Source: Pseudomonadota bacterium
Lineage (GTDB): Bacteria > Pseudomonadota > Gammaproteobacteria > Burkholderiales > Burkholderiaceae_C
DNA length: 64,000 nucleotides
Assembly (NCBI GenBank): GCA_023387335.1
Contig: JAEWIF010000017.1
Span: forward strand, 38,108-102,107
Direction: 5' to 3'
Positions 42,859-51,830 of this stretch are shown here, piece by piece. Below the pieces are notes generated by a model. That model ran no database searches. It was not told where the DNA came from and saw nothing but the letters and a program-made list of their open reading frames with translations. The position numbers and the translations under genes were made by a program. Numbering within the stretch: position 1 is the stretch's first letter; the number at the start of each line of letters is the position of its first letter.

Positions 42859-42946
42859 CGTCATTCCCGCGCAGGCGGGAATCCAGTGCTTCCATGACGG
42901 TCGCCGAAAGCGGACGCTCTGGATCCCCGCCTTCACGGGGATGACG
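42859..42946. repeat. Pair of inverted REP-like elements after the sulfatase gene
   Basis: Left copy 42859-42886 (CGTCATTCCCGCGCAGGCGG...) and right copy 42919-42946 in opposite orientation (CTGGATCCCCGCCTTCACGG...). Each is itself a hairpin of the GTCATTCCCGC type common in betaproteobacterial intergenic regions. A third copy lies after aspS. Confidence 0.8.
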
Positions 42947-42972
42947 AGCAAAAGGTGCCTTAAGCTCGCGTG

Positions 42973-44631
42973 ATGCCGCAGAGCTTGATCCGCTGGTTCC
43001 CCTTCCTCCGCTGGCCGCGCCCCACTTCCACGCTGCTTCGCGGCGAGACCATCGCGGCCCTCACCGTGACCGTGGTGATGATCCCGCAGTCGGTGGCCTA
43101 CGCCGGCCTGGCCGGCATGCCGCTCGTCACCGGCCTCTACGCCACCTTCCTGCCGGCGCTGGCCGCCGTGCTGTTCAGCAGCTCCACGCGGCTCTCGGTC
43201 GGCCCCTCGGCGCTCAGCTGCGTGCTGGTCGGCGCCTCGCTCATCGGCCTGGCCGAACCCGGGACCGCCCAGTGGGTGATGCTCGCGGTCTGGCTGGCGC
43301 TGCTGTCCGGCGCGATGCAGCTGGCCGTCGGCGCCAGCGGGTCGGCCTGGATGCTGAACCTCGTCAGCTCCCCCGTGCTCACCGGCTTCAGCCAGGCGGC
43401 GGCGGTGCTGATCATCGCGTCGCAGCTGCCCTCGCTGTTCGGGCTCAAGGGTCCGCTGTCATCGCTGCTGCATGGCGGTGTCGCGATGGACTTCGAAGGC
43501 CTGGCCTACGGCGTCGTGAGCCTGGCGCTGTTCGAAGTCGGCAAGCGCGTCGTGCCCAGGCTGCCGACCGTGCTGATCGTGCTCGCCGCCGCGGCAGCCA
43601 TCAGCTGGTTCACCGGCTACGCCACGCGCGGCCGGGTGGTCGGCGCGCTGCCCGAAGGCCTGCCCGACTTCTACTGGCCCGGCCTGCCGGACTGGGGCAC
43701 GTTCAGCGCGCTGCTCGCGCCGGCGGTGGTGATCGCGCTGGTCAGCTCGCTGGAGATGGCGGCCAGCGCCAAGATCGAGAGCCAGCGCGACGGCAAGCGC
43801 TGGGACGCCAACCAGGACCTGATCGGCCAGGGCGTGGGCAAGCTGGTGTCGGGCTTCTCGGGCGCCTTCCCCACCAGCACCTCGTTCTCGCGTTCGGCCA
43901 TCACGCTGGCCTCGGGCGCACGCACCGGCTGGGCGACCGTCGCCGTCACCGTGTTCGTGCTGCTGGTGCTGCTGGTGGCCACGCCCGCGCTGCACCACGT
44001 GCCCGCGGGCGTGCTGGCCGCGGTGGTGGTCAGCGCCGTGGCGGGGCTGCTCAAGCCGCGCGTGTTCGTCTCGCTGTGGCACGTGGACCGCGTGGAGGGC
44101 GTCACCGCCGGCATCACCTTCGCGGCCACCTTGCTGTCGACCCCGCGCATCTACTGGGGCGTGCTGACCGGCGTGGTGGTCGGCCTCGCGCACTTCCTGT
44201 ACCTGCGGCTGCACCCGCGCATCATCGAGGTGGGCCTGCATCCCGACGGCAGCCTGCGCGACCGCCACCTGTGGCACCTGTCGCCGATCGCGCCGCAGAC
44301 CTACGCGCTGCGCATGGACGCCGAACTCGACTTCGCCTCCGCTTCCGCGCTCGAGCGCGTGATGGTCGAGTTCCTGGCGGCCCACCCCGACGTGCGGCAC
44401 GTGTGCCTGTTCGCCCAGCCTATCAACCGCATCGACGCCACCGGCGTGGAAGTGTTCGGCCGCCTGCGGCGCCTGCTGCAGGGCCGCGGCATCACGCTGC
44501 ACGTCAGCGGCATGAAGCTGCCGGTGGAGACTGTGCTGCGCAAGGCGGGCGAGCTGCCCGAGGGGCCGCTGCTGCGCCTGTACCGCACCGACGTGGAGGC
44601 GCTGCTGGCCTTCGGGCGTCTCAGCCCCTGA
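42973..44631 (+). CDS. SulP-family anion transporter with STAS domain
   Basis: 552 aa from the ATG; a GTG one codon upstream is possible. SulP signature VVMIPQSVAYAGLAGMPLVTGLY (about 36-58), about ten further membrane segments, and a C-terminal STAS domain (LFAQPINRIDATGVEVFGRL). Closer to the sulfate-permease type than the copy at 10474. Following a sulfatase it may move sulfate; direction and substrate are inferred. Its end overlaps the convergent GtrA gene by 11 bp. Confidence 0.93.
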   Translation: MPQSLIRWFPFLRWPRPTSTLLRGETIAALTVTVVMIPQSVAYAGLAGMPLVTGLYATFLPALAAVLFSSSTRLSVGPSALSCVLVGASLIGLAEPGTAQWVMLAVWLALLSGAMQLAVGASGSAWMLNLVSSPVLTGFSQAAAVLIIASQLPSLFGLKGPLSSLLHGGVAMDFEGLAYGVVSLALFEVGKRVVPRLPTVLIVLAAAAAISWFTGYATRGRVVGALPEGLPDFYWPGLPDWGTFSALLAPAVVIALVSSLEMAASAKIESQRDGKRWDANQDLIGQGVGKLVSGFSGAFPTSTSFSRSAITLASGARTGWATVAVTVFVLLVLLVATPALHHVPAGVLAAVVVSAVAGLLKPRVFVSLWHVDRVEGVTAGITFAATLLSTPRIYWGVLTGVVVGLAHFLYLRLHPRIIEVGLHPDGSLRDRHLWHLSPIAPQTYALRMDAELDFASASALERVMVEFLAAHPDVRHVCLFAQPINRIDATGVEVFGRLRRLLQGRGITLHVSGMKLPVETVLRKAGELPEGPLLRLYRTDVEALLAFGRLSP

Positions 44632-45028
44632 AGGCGAAGTGCTTGCTGCCCAGGTAGTTGAAGACCAGGGCGACGCCGGAAGCGATGGCGAACGGCAGCA
44701 GCGGATGCGCCGCCATCGTCGCGGACGCCAGCACCAGCGAGGCGTAGATGCCGAAGTTGACGCCCGTGCCCACCACGCTCACCGCCACGTAGCGCAGCAG
44801 GCTGCGCAGCAGGCCGCCCGATTCGCGGCCGCGGAAGGTGATGCTGCGATTGAGCCACCAGGTCGCCAGCACCGCCGCGGGGAACGACAGCGCGCGTGCC
44901 GCGATCGGTCCCCAGCCCAGCGACACCAGCAGCTGCAGCAGGCCGCCGTCCACCGCGAAGCCGACGGCGCCCACCAGGGCGAAACGCATCAGCGGCGGCA
45001 ACTGCGTGATCCGGGCGGCAGCGATCAC
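44621..45028 (-). CDS. GtrA-family membrane protein (putative lipid-linked sugar flippase)
   Basis: 135 aa from a GTG overlapping the preceding stop (GTGA). Four membrane segments and GtrA hallmarks: RFALVGAVGFAVDGGLLQLL, FPAAVLATWWLNRSITF and FNYLGSKHFAFRG. GtrA proteins are thought to flip undecaprenyl-phosphate-linked sugar across the inner membrane. Last gene of a three-gene cassette with a GtrB-type transferase and a GT-C membrane protein. Confidence 0.88.
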   Translation of the reverse strand: MIAAARITQLPPLMRFALVGAVGFAVDGGLLQLLVSLGWGPIAARALSFPAAVLATWWLNRSITFRGRESGGLLRSLLRYVAVSVVGTGVNFGIYASLVLASATMAAHPLLPFAIASGVALVFNYLGSKHFAFRG

Positions 45029-46503
45029 ATCAGCCCCCGGAAGTCGGACAGTCGCGCGGCCAGGCCGATCGCAACGATGAGCGCCACCAGCGCGGCCGAT
45101 GCCAGCAGCTCGCGGTCGCGCTTGCGCAGCCACTGGCCGAGGCGCGGCGTCACCGCCAGCGTGGCGAGCAGCACCGCGAGCAGGGACCAGTAGTGGTAGC
45201 GCATGTCGGTCGCCACGCCGATCAGCAGGTAGGCCCCGGAATAGCCGAGCGCGGACACGGCGAGCACGCGCGCCAGCGCCACGTGGGCCACCGGCGGCTC
45301 GCGCCGCAGCAGCACCAGCAGGCAGGCGGCCCACGCGAGCCAGGTGACCGGCCACACCGCGGGGTTCTTGCGCAACAGGTCCATGCGCACGTCGCGTTCG
45401 GTGACGACTTCAAGCGGCGCCACGCGCGGATCCCCGGTGCCGTACTCGGGCGTCAGGCGGATGTGCTTGAGCGGCACCGCGAACAGCAGCGCGGAGTTGA
45501 AGTGCTTCAGGCGGTGCTGCGCGTACGCGACCGGGTGCTCCGCGATGCTGCGCGCCCACTGCGCGGCCAGGCCGTCGGGCAGCGTGGGCATGTCGACGCC
45601 GGCGGGCCTGTGCACCTTGGCCGCGCATCGGCCCCAGGGGCTCATGCTGTCCCACCAGTAGGGCGAGTAGCACGCGTGCAGGTCTTCCTTCGCCAGCGTG
45701 GCGCGCGGCTCCAGCACGGCGGGATCGCCGGTGTGCACCGCGATGCCCATCAGGTCGAACATGAACAGCGACTGCACCGCGTGCTGCGGGATCGGGTTGA
45801 ACAGCAGGCGGTTGGCCACCGCGCCGACCGGCAGCGCGACGATGGCGACCAGCACCGCGGCCACCAGCAGCCGAACGCTGCGCAGCCAGCGGTTGGGCGC
45901 GAACGCCAGCAGCAGCAGCGGGCCCAGGCCGAAGATGGCGTTGGTGCGCACCATCGCGCCGTAGAACACCACCGCCGCGATCGCGAGGCCCCAGCCGACC
46001 GGCACGCGGCGCAGCTGCACGCGGAACCAGAACAGCCCGCCCACCGCGGCCAGCCACGACACCGCCATGCCCACGTCCTTCACCACCTGGGCGTTGACGT
46101 AGAGGAACGGCGGGAAGGCGCCCGCGAGCGTCACGGCCAGCGCGGTCTTCGGATGGCCCGCGCGGCGCAGTCCGTCGGCGATGAGGCCGAAGCCGGTCCA
46201 GTACAGCGCCAGGTGCAGCAGCAGGAAAGGCGCCGGACCTTCGCCGACGAAGCGCAGGTACGACCAGGTCCACGCCATGATGGGCGGATGCCAGTCGCCG
46301 TAGCGGCCGCTCACCGCGTCGCGGTACTGGCCGATGGAATCGTTGTTCATGACGCCGGGGAAGTGCAGCGCCGCGTTCACCGCGAACAGCACGAACACCA
46401 GCGAGGCCAGGACCCAGCCCGCCAGCGGGCCGGCCTGCGTGCCCGCCACCCGGCGCGGGCCGCCGAAGAGGAAGTCCGAATCGGTCTGCACGGCGTCCTT
46501 CAT
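45025..46503 (-). CDS. Polytopic GT-C-like glycosyltransferase
   Basis: 492 aa with about a dozen membrane segments. After the first membrane helix comes NNDSIGQYRDAVSGRYGDWHPP, an acidic periplasmic loop typical of GT-C enzymes that use lipid-phosphate sugar donors. A long soluble loop (about 245-345) separates the last helices. It overlaps the GtrB-type gene (ATGA) before it and the GtrA gene (GTGA) after it, so it should be the enzyme that transfers the flipped sugar onto a surface glycan. The acceptor is unknown. Confidence 0.75.
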   Translation of the reverse strand: MKDAVQTDSDFLFGGPRRVAGTQAGPLAGWVLASLVFVLFAVNAALHFPGVMNNDSIGQYRDAVSGRYGDWHPPIMAWTWSYLRFVGEGPAPFLLLHLALYWTGFGLIADGLRRAGHPKTALAVTLAGAFPPFLYVNAQVVKDVGMAVSWLAAVGGLFWFRVQLRRVPVGWGLAIAAVVFYGAMVRTNAIFGLGPLLLLAFAPNRWLRSVRLLVAAVLVAIVALPVGAVANRLLFNPIPQHAVQSLFMFDLMGIAVHTGDPAVLEPRATLAKEDLHACYSPYWWDSMSPWGRCAAKVHRPAGVDMPTLPDGLAAQWARSIAEHPVAYAQHRLKHFNSALLFAVPLKHIRLTPEYGTGDPRVAPLEVVTERDVRMDLLRKNPAVWPVTWLAWAACLLVLLRREPPVAHVALARVLAVSALGYSGAYLLIGVATDMRYHYWSLLAVLLATLAVTPRLGQWLRKRDRELLASAALVALIVAIGLAARLSDFRGLM

Positions 46504-47546
46504 CAGGAGACGGCGAGCGACGGCTCGGGCATGGCCGCCGCCTCGGTTTCCTCAGGCCGGGCGACGGCGTTGGGACGGTGGACCGGCGCCGTGCGCTCCA
46601 CCGACGCCGGCCAGCGCGGCGCGGCGATGTCCAGGTAGGCGAGCCGCTTGAGCTCGCGCCGCGAATGCGTCACGGTGTCCAGGACCAGGCCGCACACCAT
46701 CGACAGCGTGGCCACCAGCATGATGCCCACCGACAGCACGGCGGTCGGCATGCGCGGCACCAGGCCGGTCCGCAGGAACTCCATCACGATCGGTGCGGCC
46801 AGGCCGACCGACAGCAGGGCCAGCGCGAAGGCCGCGCAGCTGAAGAACATCAGCGGCCGCTCCTCCTTCACCAGCAGGCCGATCATGCGCAGGATGCGCA
46901 GGCCGTCGCGGATGGTGTTGAGCTTGGAGGACGAGCCTTCCGGCCGGTCCTTGTAGCGCGTGGGCAGCTCGGCCGTCTTCATGCGCAGCTCCAGCGCGTG
47001 CACGGTGAGCTCGGTCTCGATCTCGAAGCCGCTCGACGTGGCGGGGAACGACTTGACGAAGCGGCGCGAGAACACGCGGTAGCCCGACAGCATGTCGCCG
47101 AACCGGTTGCCGAAGATGCGCTGCACCAGGCCCGTGAGCAGGCGGTTGCCGAAGCGGTGGCCGAAGCGGTAGGCCTCCTTGATCTGCGTGACGCGCGCGC
47201 CGTTCACCATGTCCAGCTGCTGGTCGAGCAGCGCGCGCACCAGCGCGGGCGCGACCGAGGCGTCGTAGGTGTCGTCGCCGTCCACCAGCACGTACACGTC
47301 GGCGTCGACGTCGCTGAACATGCGGCGCATCACGTTGCCCTTGCCCTTGAAGGGCTCGTGGCCGACGATGGCGCCCGCGCGCGCGGCCACCTCGGCCGTG
47401 CGGTCCGTGGAGGCGTTGTCGTACACGTAGACGCGCGCCCGGGGCAGGGCCCGGCGGAAATCCTCCACCACGCGGCCGATCGCGACTTCCTCGTTGTAGC
47501 AAGGGATGATCACCGCGATGTCCACGGCATTCAGGTCATTCAGCAT
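46503..47546 (-). CDS. GtrB-type family 2 glycosyltransferase
   Basis: 347 aa from the ATG (a TTG one codon earlier is less likely). GT-A catalytic domain with VIIPCYNEE (13-21), DNASTDRT and the metal-binding DGDDTYD (89-95), followed by two membrane helices (about 235-260 and 275-300) and a Pro/Ala-rich tail. Such enzymes make undecaprenyl-phosphate-glucose or a similar lipid-linked sugar on the cytoplasmic face. First gene of the Gtr-like cassette. Confidence 0.9.
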   Translation of the reverse strand: MLNDLNAVDIAVIIPCYNEEVAIGRVVEDFRRALPRARVYVYDNASTDRTAEVAARAGAIVGHEPFKGKGNVMRRMFSDVDADVYVLVDGDDTYDASVAPALVRALLDQQLDMVNGARVTQIKEAYRFGHRFGNRLLTGLVQRIFGNRFGDMLSGYRVFSRRFVKSFPATSSGFEIETELTVHALELRMKTAELPTRYKDRPEGSSSKLNTIRDGLRILRMIGLLVKEERPLMFFSCAAFALALLSVGLAAPIVMEFLRTGLVPRMPTAVLSVGIMLVATLSMVCGLVLDTVTHSRRELKRLAYLDIAAPRWPASVERTAPVHRPNAVARPEETEAAAMPEPSLAVS

Positions 47547-47682
47547 CAAAAGCTCCAGAGCGACAGCGGAAGCTGCCTGGGCAGTTCCTCGTCGAAGTGG
47601 CGCATGCTAGGTCGGCCCTGGCGGTCGAAAACGCCGCTTGGCTCCATCGGGCCATGGCTCGGCCATTGGACGCGGCGGCCTC

Positions 47683-48501
47683 CTACGCGGAGACGATCCA
47701 GCCTTCCAGCGGGTCGAGCTCATCCGGCAGGCCCCAGCGCGGCGGTCCGATGCGTTGCGCCCATGCAGCCTGCAGCAGGCAGAGCACGGCGTCGAGCGAA
47801 TCGCCCGTGGCGTCTTCCGTCAACGCGTCGCGCTGCGCGTGCGTGAGCTTCAGGCGAACGCCCAGACGCGTGTTGCCGGCTTCCAGCCCGTTGATGAGGT
47901 CCTTGCGCGCGATCAGGCGGTCGGGCGTCTGCTTCGAACGCTCGTCGCTCTTGTAGCTGCGGCGGCCGATGAGCTCGCGCGCCAGCAGGCCGGGGTAGGC
48001 CTCCAGGGCGACGCGTTGCGGATCGCCATCGTGCAGTCCCGGCAGGTGCACGCCGGCCTCCAGCAGCAGCGGCACGGCCGCGTGCAGCATGAAAGCCACC
48101 GGCGGGTTGACCCACTTCATCGATGGGCTGGAGCCGGCCAGGCGGTCGAAGCGCCGGTTGGCGAACTTGCCGCCCACCGGCCGCGCGTCGCAGAACGCCG
48201 CGAAGGTGGTGCGGATCTCGGCGCGCGTGAGGCCTCCGTAGTGCCGGATGCATTCGCGCCAGGTCAGCGGCCATCCCAGGTGCTCGACCAGTTCGCGCGG
48301 CAGGCCGAAGGGGAAATCGAAGCCGCCGACCCAGGAGCCTGACCGGGAGAGCCAGGCGGCGAACGCGGGGAGGCTGTCGAGCTTGTCGAGCCGCTCGAGC
48401 ACCACGCGGGCGCCGTCGTCGCGGCCATGGGCCAGCACGATCGGCTTGCGCCTCGTCGGGCTGCTGGAGAAATCGCAGCCGACCAGCGCGGCCGCGCTCA
48501 C
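47683..48501 (-). CDS. DUF429 domain protein
   Basis: 272 aa from a GTG overlapping the thioesterase stop (GTGA). VGCDFSSSPTRRK at the start and WVGGFDFPFGLPRELVE are the nuclease-like acidic strands seen in DUF429, and the C-terminal DSLDAVLCLLQAAW helix is typical. An RNase H-like fold has been suggested for the family; no activity is established. Last gene of the nine-gene minus-strand run. Confidence 0.8.
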   Translation of the reverse strand: MSAAALVGCDFSSSPTRRKPIVLAHGRDDGARVVLERLDKLDSLPAFAAWLSRSGSWVGGFDFPFGLPRELVEHLGWPLTWRECIRHYGGLTRAEIRTTFAAFCDARPVGGKFANRRFDRLAGSSPSMKWVNPPVAFMLHAAVPLLLEAGVHLPGLHDGDPQRVALEAYPGLLARELIGRRSYKSDERSKQTPDRLIARKDLINGLEAGNTRLGVRLKLTHAQRDALTEDATGDSLDAVLCLLQAAWAQRIGPPRWGLPDELDPLEGWIVSA

Positions 48502-48929
48502 GCCGGAGGGGCGCCCAGCGCCGCGCGCAGCGGATCGGGCACGGGCGTGCTGCGCAGCGGCGTGCCGGGCCCGTTCTCGTAGCGGGCCCACACGCGCGCT
48601 TCGAGGCCGCGGGCCAGCAGCTTCTCCTGCGCGCCGAGCAGGAAGAACTCGTGCCGCAGCGCGAACGAGCTGCGGCCGACGCGGTCGAGCACCGAACGCA
48701 CCTCGATCTCGTCGCCGAACATCGGCGAGGCGACGAAGCTGCACTGCGAATCCAGCAGGGGGATGCTCAGGTGCTCCGCGCGCATGCGCGTGCCGGGCCA
48801 GCCGCACTCGGCCAGCAGCGACCAGGTGGCCGCGTCCATCCAGCGGTAGTAGGTGGGATAGAAGATGATGCCGGCCGGGTCGCAGTCGCCCCAGCTCAGC
48901 GAGCGCTTCAGTCGGAACGTCGTCGCCAC
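48498..48929 (-). CDS. Hotdog-fold acyl-CoA thioesterase (4-hydroxybenzoyl-CoA thioesterase type)
   Basis: 143 aa. The signature WGDCDPAGIIFYPTYYRWMD (about 13-32) carries the catalytic Asp of the 4HBT family; FALRHEFFLLG and ARVWARY are the core strands. It should cleave an acyl- or aroyl-CoA in the cytoplasm; the natural substrate cannot be told. Starts 4 bp after the BLUF gene and overlaps the DUF429 gene. Confidence 0.87.
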   Translation of the reverse strand: MATTFRLKRSLSWGDCDPAGIIFYPTYYRWMDAATWSLLAECGWPGTRMRAEHLSIPLLDSQCSFVASPMFGDEIEVRSVLDRVGRSSFALRHEFFLLGAQEKLLARGLEARVWARYENGPGTPLRSTPVPDPLRAALGAPPA

Positions 48930-48933
48930 GGTT

Positions 48934-49356
48934 TCAGGCGCGGCCGCAGATGGCCGCGGTGGCCATCAGGTCCTCCAGCAGCGCGAGCGACACCTTGCCG
49001 GAGACGGCGTAGGGGTCGAGCTCGGGCTTCTCGGAATACTTCAGCAGGATCGAATGATTGAGCTTGCTGAGGTTGACCTGGCCCATGGTCCAGCCGCCGA
49101 AGCGGCGCTCCAGGATCTCTTCGTAGTGCAGCAGCGCCACGTCCTTGTGGCGCGGATCCTTCTGGATGTGGCCGAACAGGTCGGACACCTGCATGCGGCC
49201 CCCTTCGATGGCCTGCAGGAAGATGCCCCCGCCGTAGCAGAGGATGCCGGTGATGCCGCTGACCGGGTTGTGCTCGCGCGCCTGCGCGAGGATGGACTCG
49301 ATGGCGTCGGCGGAGGTGTTGACCGCGCGACTGCAGTACAGGAGACGGACCAGCAT
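48934..49356 (-). CDS. BLUF-domain blue-light sensor
   Basis: 140 aa, a stand-alone BLUF domain. All photoactive residues are present: Tyr7 (LLYCSR), Asn30 (EHNPVSGITG), Gln48 (FLQAIEGG), plus Trp89 and Met91 in GGWTMGQVNL. It should bind FAD and change hydrogen bonding under blue light; with no output domain it must act by protein contact. The start lies 1 bp after folE, so it is made with GTP cyclohydrolase I. A degenerate BLUF-like protein is encoded at 12137. Confidence 0.95.
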   Translation of the reverse strand: MLVRLLYCSRAVNTSADAIESILAQAREHNPVSGITGILCYGGGIFLQAIEGGRMQVSDLFGHIQKDPRHKDVALLHYEEILERRFGGWTMGQVNLSKLNHSILLKYSEKPELDPYAVSGKVSLALLEDLMATAAICGRA

Positions 49357-49357
49357 C

Positions 49358-50083
49358 TCAGCCTCCGTTGCGCTTCGGGATCAGGGCGAGGAATTCTCGA
49401 CGCAATGCGGCGTCCTTCAGGAACACGCCGCGCATGACCGAGTTGATCATCTTGCTGTCCATGTCCTTCACGCCGCGCCACGCCATGCAGTAGTGGCTGG
49501 CCTCCATGACGATGGCCAGGCCGTCGGGCTGGGTCTTGTCCATGATCAGGTCGGCCAGCTGCACCACGGCCTCTTCCTGGATCTGCGGACGGCCCATCAC
49601 CCATTCGGCGAGGCGCGCGTACTTGGACAGGCCGATGACGTTGGTGTGCTCGTTGGGCAGGACGCCGATCCACACCTTGCCGATGACCGGGCAGAAGTGG
49701 TGGCTGCAGGCGGAGCGCACGGTGATCGGGCCGACGATCATCAGCTCGTTCAGGTGCTCGGCGTTCGGGAACTCGGTGATGCTGGGCGCGCGCGTGTAGC
49801 GGCCGCGGAACACCTCGTTCAGGTACATCTTGGCGACGCGGCGCGCGGTGTCGCCGGTGTTGTGGTCGCTGGCGGTGTCGATCACCAGGCTGTCCAGCAC
49901 GCCCTGCATCTTGTGCTCGACTTCCTCGAGCAGCGCCTCGAGCTCGCCGGGTTCGATGAACTCGGAGATGTTGTCGTTGGAATGGAAGCGCTTGCGGGCC
50001 GCCAGCAGGCGCTCACGGATCTTCACCGAGACGGGCGTGCCTTCGTCGGCCGGCTGCAGCTGCTGGGTCGGGTCGGCTTTCAT
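49358..50083 (-). CDS. folE: GTP cyclohydrolase I
   Basis: 241 aa from MKADPTQQL; an ATG two codons earlier (50089) is also possible. Zinc-binding and catalytic motifs VRSACSHHFCPVIGKVWIGV and HYCMAWRGVKD are intact. It converts GTP to 7,8-dihydroneopterin triphosphate, the first step of folate synthesis. NudB, the next enzyme, is encoded earlier in the same run of genes. Lies 31 bp after the ligase gene and 1 bp before the BLUF gene. Confidence 0.96.
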   Translation of the reverse strand: MKADPTQQLQPADEGTPVSVKIRERLLAARKRFHSNDNISEFIEPGELEALLEEVEHKMQGVLDSLVIDTASDHNTGDTARRVAKMYLNEVFRGRYTRAPSITEFPNAEHLNELMIVGPITVRSACSHHFCPVIGKVWIGVLPNEHTNVIGLSKYARLAEWVMGRPQIQEEAVVQLADLIMDKTQPDGLAIVMEASHYCMAWRGVKDMDSKMINSVMRGVFLKDAALRREFLALIPKRNGG

Positions 50084-50114
50084 GAGCATCCGGGATGGTA
50101 ACAAGGTTGCCGTC

Positions 50115-51830
50115 TCAGCGCCCCGCGCCCAGCAATACCTCCAGCTGTGCAAGGGTGTCGGCCTCGTGCAGGGGCTTGTCGTGCCGGATGCGCAGCATGC
50201 GCGGGAAGCGCACCGCGATGCCGCTCTTGTGCCGCGTGCTGCGGTTGATGCCCTCGAAGCCGAGCTCGAACACCAGCGAAGGGCGCACGCTGCGCACCGG
50301 CCCGAACTTCTCGAGGGTGGTGCGGCGGATGATGGCGTCGACCTGCCGGAACTCCTCGTCGGTCAGGCCCGAATAGGCCTTGGCGAAGGCCACCAGCTGC
50401 AGCGTGCCGGGCTGCGGCGGCTCCTTGCGCGCGATGGCCTCCAGCACCGCGTCGGCCTCGGCCTTGTCGACCGGCGGGCGGTTCCACACCGCGAAGGTGT
50501 AGTCGGTGTAGACCGAGGCGCGACGGCCGTGGCCGGCCTGCGCGTACACCAGCACGCAGTCCACCGTCATCGGGTCGATCTTCCATTTCCACCACAGGCC
50601 GTCGGCCTTGGTGCGGCCCGTGCCGTAGGCGGCGTCCAGGCGCTTGAGCATGAAGCCTTCGACGCCGAGCTCGCGCGATCGCGCGCGGCGCCGCGCGAAC
50701 TCGAGCCAGGACGAGGCCGTCTCGATCGGGGACAGCTTGAGGCGCGTGCCGGACAGCAGCGCTTCGAGGCGCGCGCGACGGTCGCGCTGCGGCAGTTCGC
50801 GCAGGTCGATGCCGCCCTGCTCGATCAGGTCGTAGGCCATGAAGGTGACGGGCGCATCCGCCAGGATCTTCTTGGTCAGCGTCTTGCGCCCGATGCGCTG
50901 CTGCAGCAGCGAGAACGGCGCGGGACGGCCGGGGCCTTCCTCTTCGTCCTTCCACACCATGATCTCGCCGTCGAGCACCGTGCCATCGGGCAGCGGCTGC
51001 GCGAGCGCGACGATCTCGGGAAAGCGCTCGGTCACCAGCTCTTCCCCGCGCGACCAGATCCACACCTTGCCCCCGCGCTTCACGACCTGCCCGCGGATGC
51101 CGTCGTACTTCCATTCGACCTGCCAGTCCGTCACCGGACCCAGGCGCGAGGCGAACGCCTCGGCCGTGCCGTCGAGCTGGTGCGCCAGGAAGAAGGGATA
51201 GGGCTGGCCCTCGTCGGCGCGTTCCTGCGCGCCCTCTTCCACTTGCGCGATCAACGCCGCGAAGCGTTCGGCGGAAGGCATCACCTTGCCGTCGGTGTAG
51301 CCCATCATCCGCTGGGCCACGCGCTTGGCGTCGATGCCGGCGTGCGCGGCCAGCGCGCGCTGCACCAGCAGCTTGCTCACGCCGACGCGGAAGCCACCGC
51401 CCACGAGTTTCGTGAGCAGGAACCGCCCCATGTCGTCCAGCTCGCGCCACCACGTGCGCACGCGCGGCGCCACTTCCTCCGGCGGCAGGCCGCGCAGCGG
51501 CAGCAGGCGCTCCTCGATCCATACCGCGAGGCCCACGTCCGACGTCTCGGCGGCTCGCGGCAGCACGTGCGCGATGGTCTCGGCCAGGTCGCCCACCGCC
51601 TGGTAGCACTCGTCGAACAGCCAGGCCTCGATGCCGGCCTCCTCGCAGGCGAGCTGCGCGAGCAGCGCCATGTTCACCACCTGCCGCGGCTTGCCGCCGG
51701 CGAGGAAGTACACGGCCCAAGCCGCGTCGGCGGGCGTGGCGGCCGCGAAGTAGCGCTGCAGCGCCTCGACCTTGGCGTTGGTGGAGGTGGTGGCGTCGAG
51801 CTCGGTGAAGAGCCGGGTGAACTGCTTCAC
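50115..51830 (-). CDS. ATP-dependent DNA ligase (LigC/LigB-like, ligase-associated repair set)
   Basis: 571 aa from a GTG overlapping the exonuclease stop (GTGA). N-terminal helical DNA-binding domain (1-200), nucleotidyltransferase motif I KYDGIR with the AMP-accepting Lys241, LDGEIM (motif III), GVEGFMLKRLDAAYGTGR (motif IV/V) and an OB-fold end. ATP-dependent ligases of this type seal nicks in repair and travel with an MBL exonuclease and an Lhr helicase. Here it is coupled to the exonuclease but not the helicase. Confidence 0.93.
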   Translation of the reverse strand: MKQFTRLFTELDATTSTNAKVEALQRYFAAATPADAAWAVYFLAGGKPRQVVNMALLAQLACEEAGIEAWLFDECYQAVGDLAETIAHVLPRAAETSDVGLAVWIEERLLPLRGLPPEEVAPRVRTWWRELDDMGRFLLTKLVGGGFRVGVSKLLVQRALAAHAGIDAKRVAQRMMGYTDGKVMPSAERFAALIAQVEEGAQERADEGQPYPFFLAHQLDGTAEAFASRLGPVTDWQVEWKYDGIRGQVVKRGGKVWIWSRGEELVTERFPEIVALAQPLPDGTVLDGEIMVWKDEEEGPGRPAPFSLLQQRIGRKTLTKKILADAPVTFMAYDLIEQGGIDLRELPQRDRRARLEALLSGTRLKLSPIETASSWLEFARRRARSRELGVEGFMLKRLDAAYGTGRTKADGLWWKWKIDPMTVDCVLVYAQAGHGRRASVYTDYTFAVWNRPPVDKAEADAVLEAIARKEPPQPGTLQLVAFAKAYSGLTDEEFRQVDAIIRRTTLEKFGPVRSVRPSLVFELGFEGINRSTRHKSGIAVRFPRMLRIRHDKPLHEADTLAQLEVLLGAGR

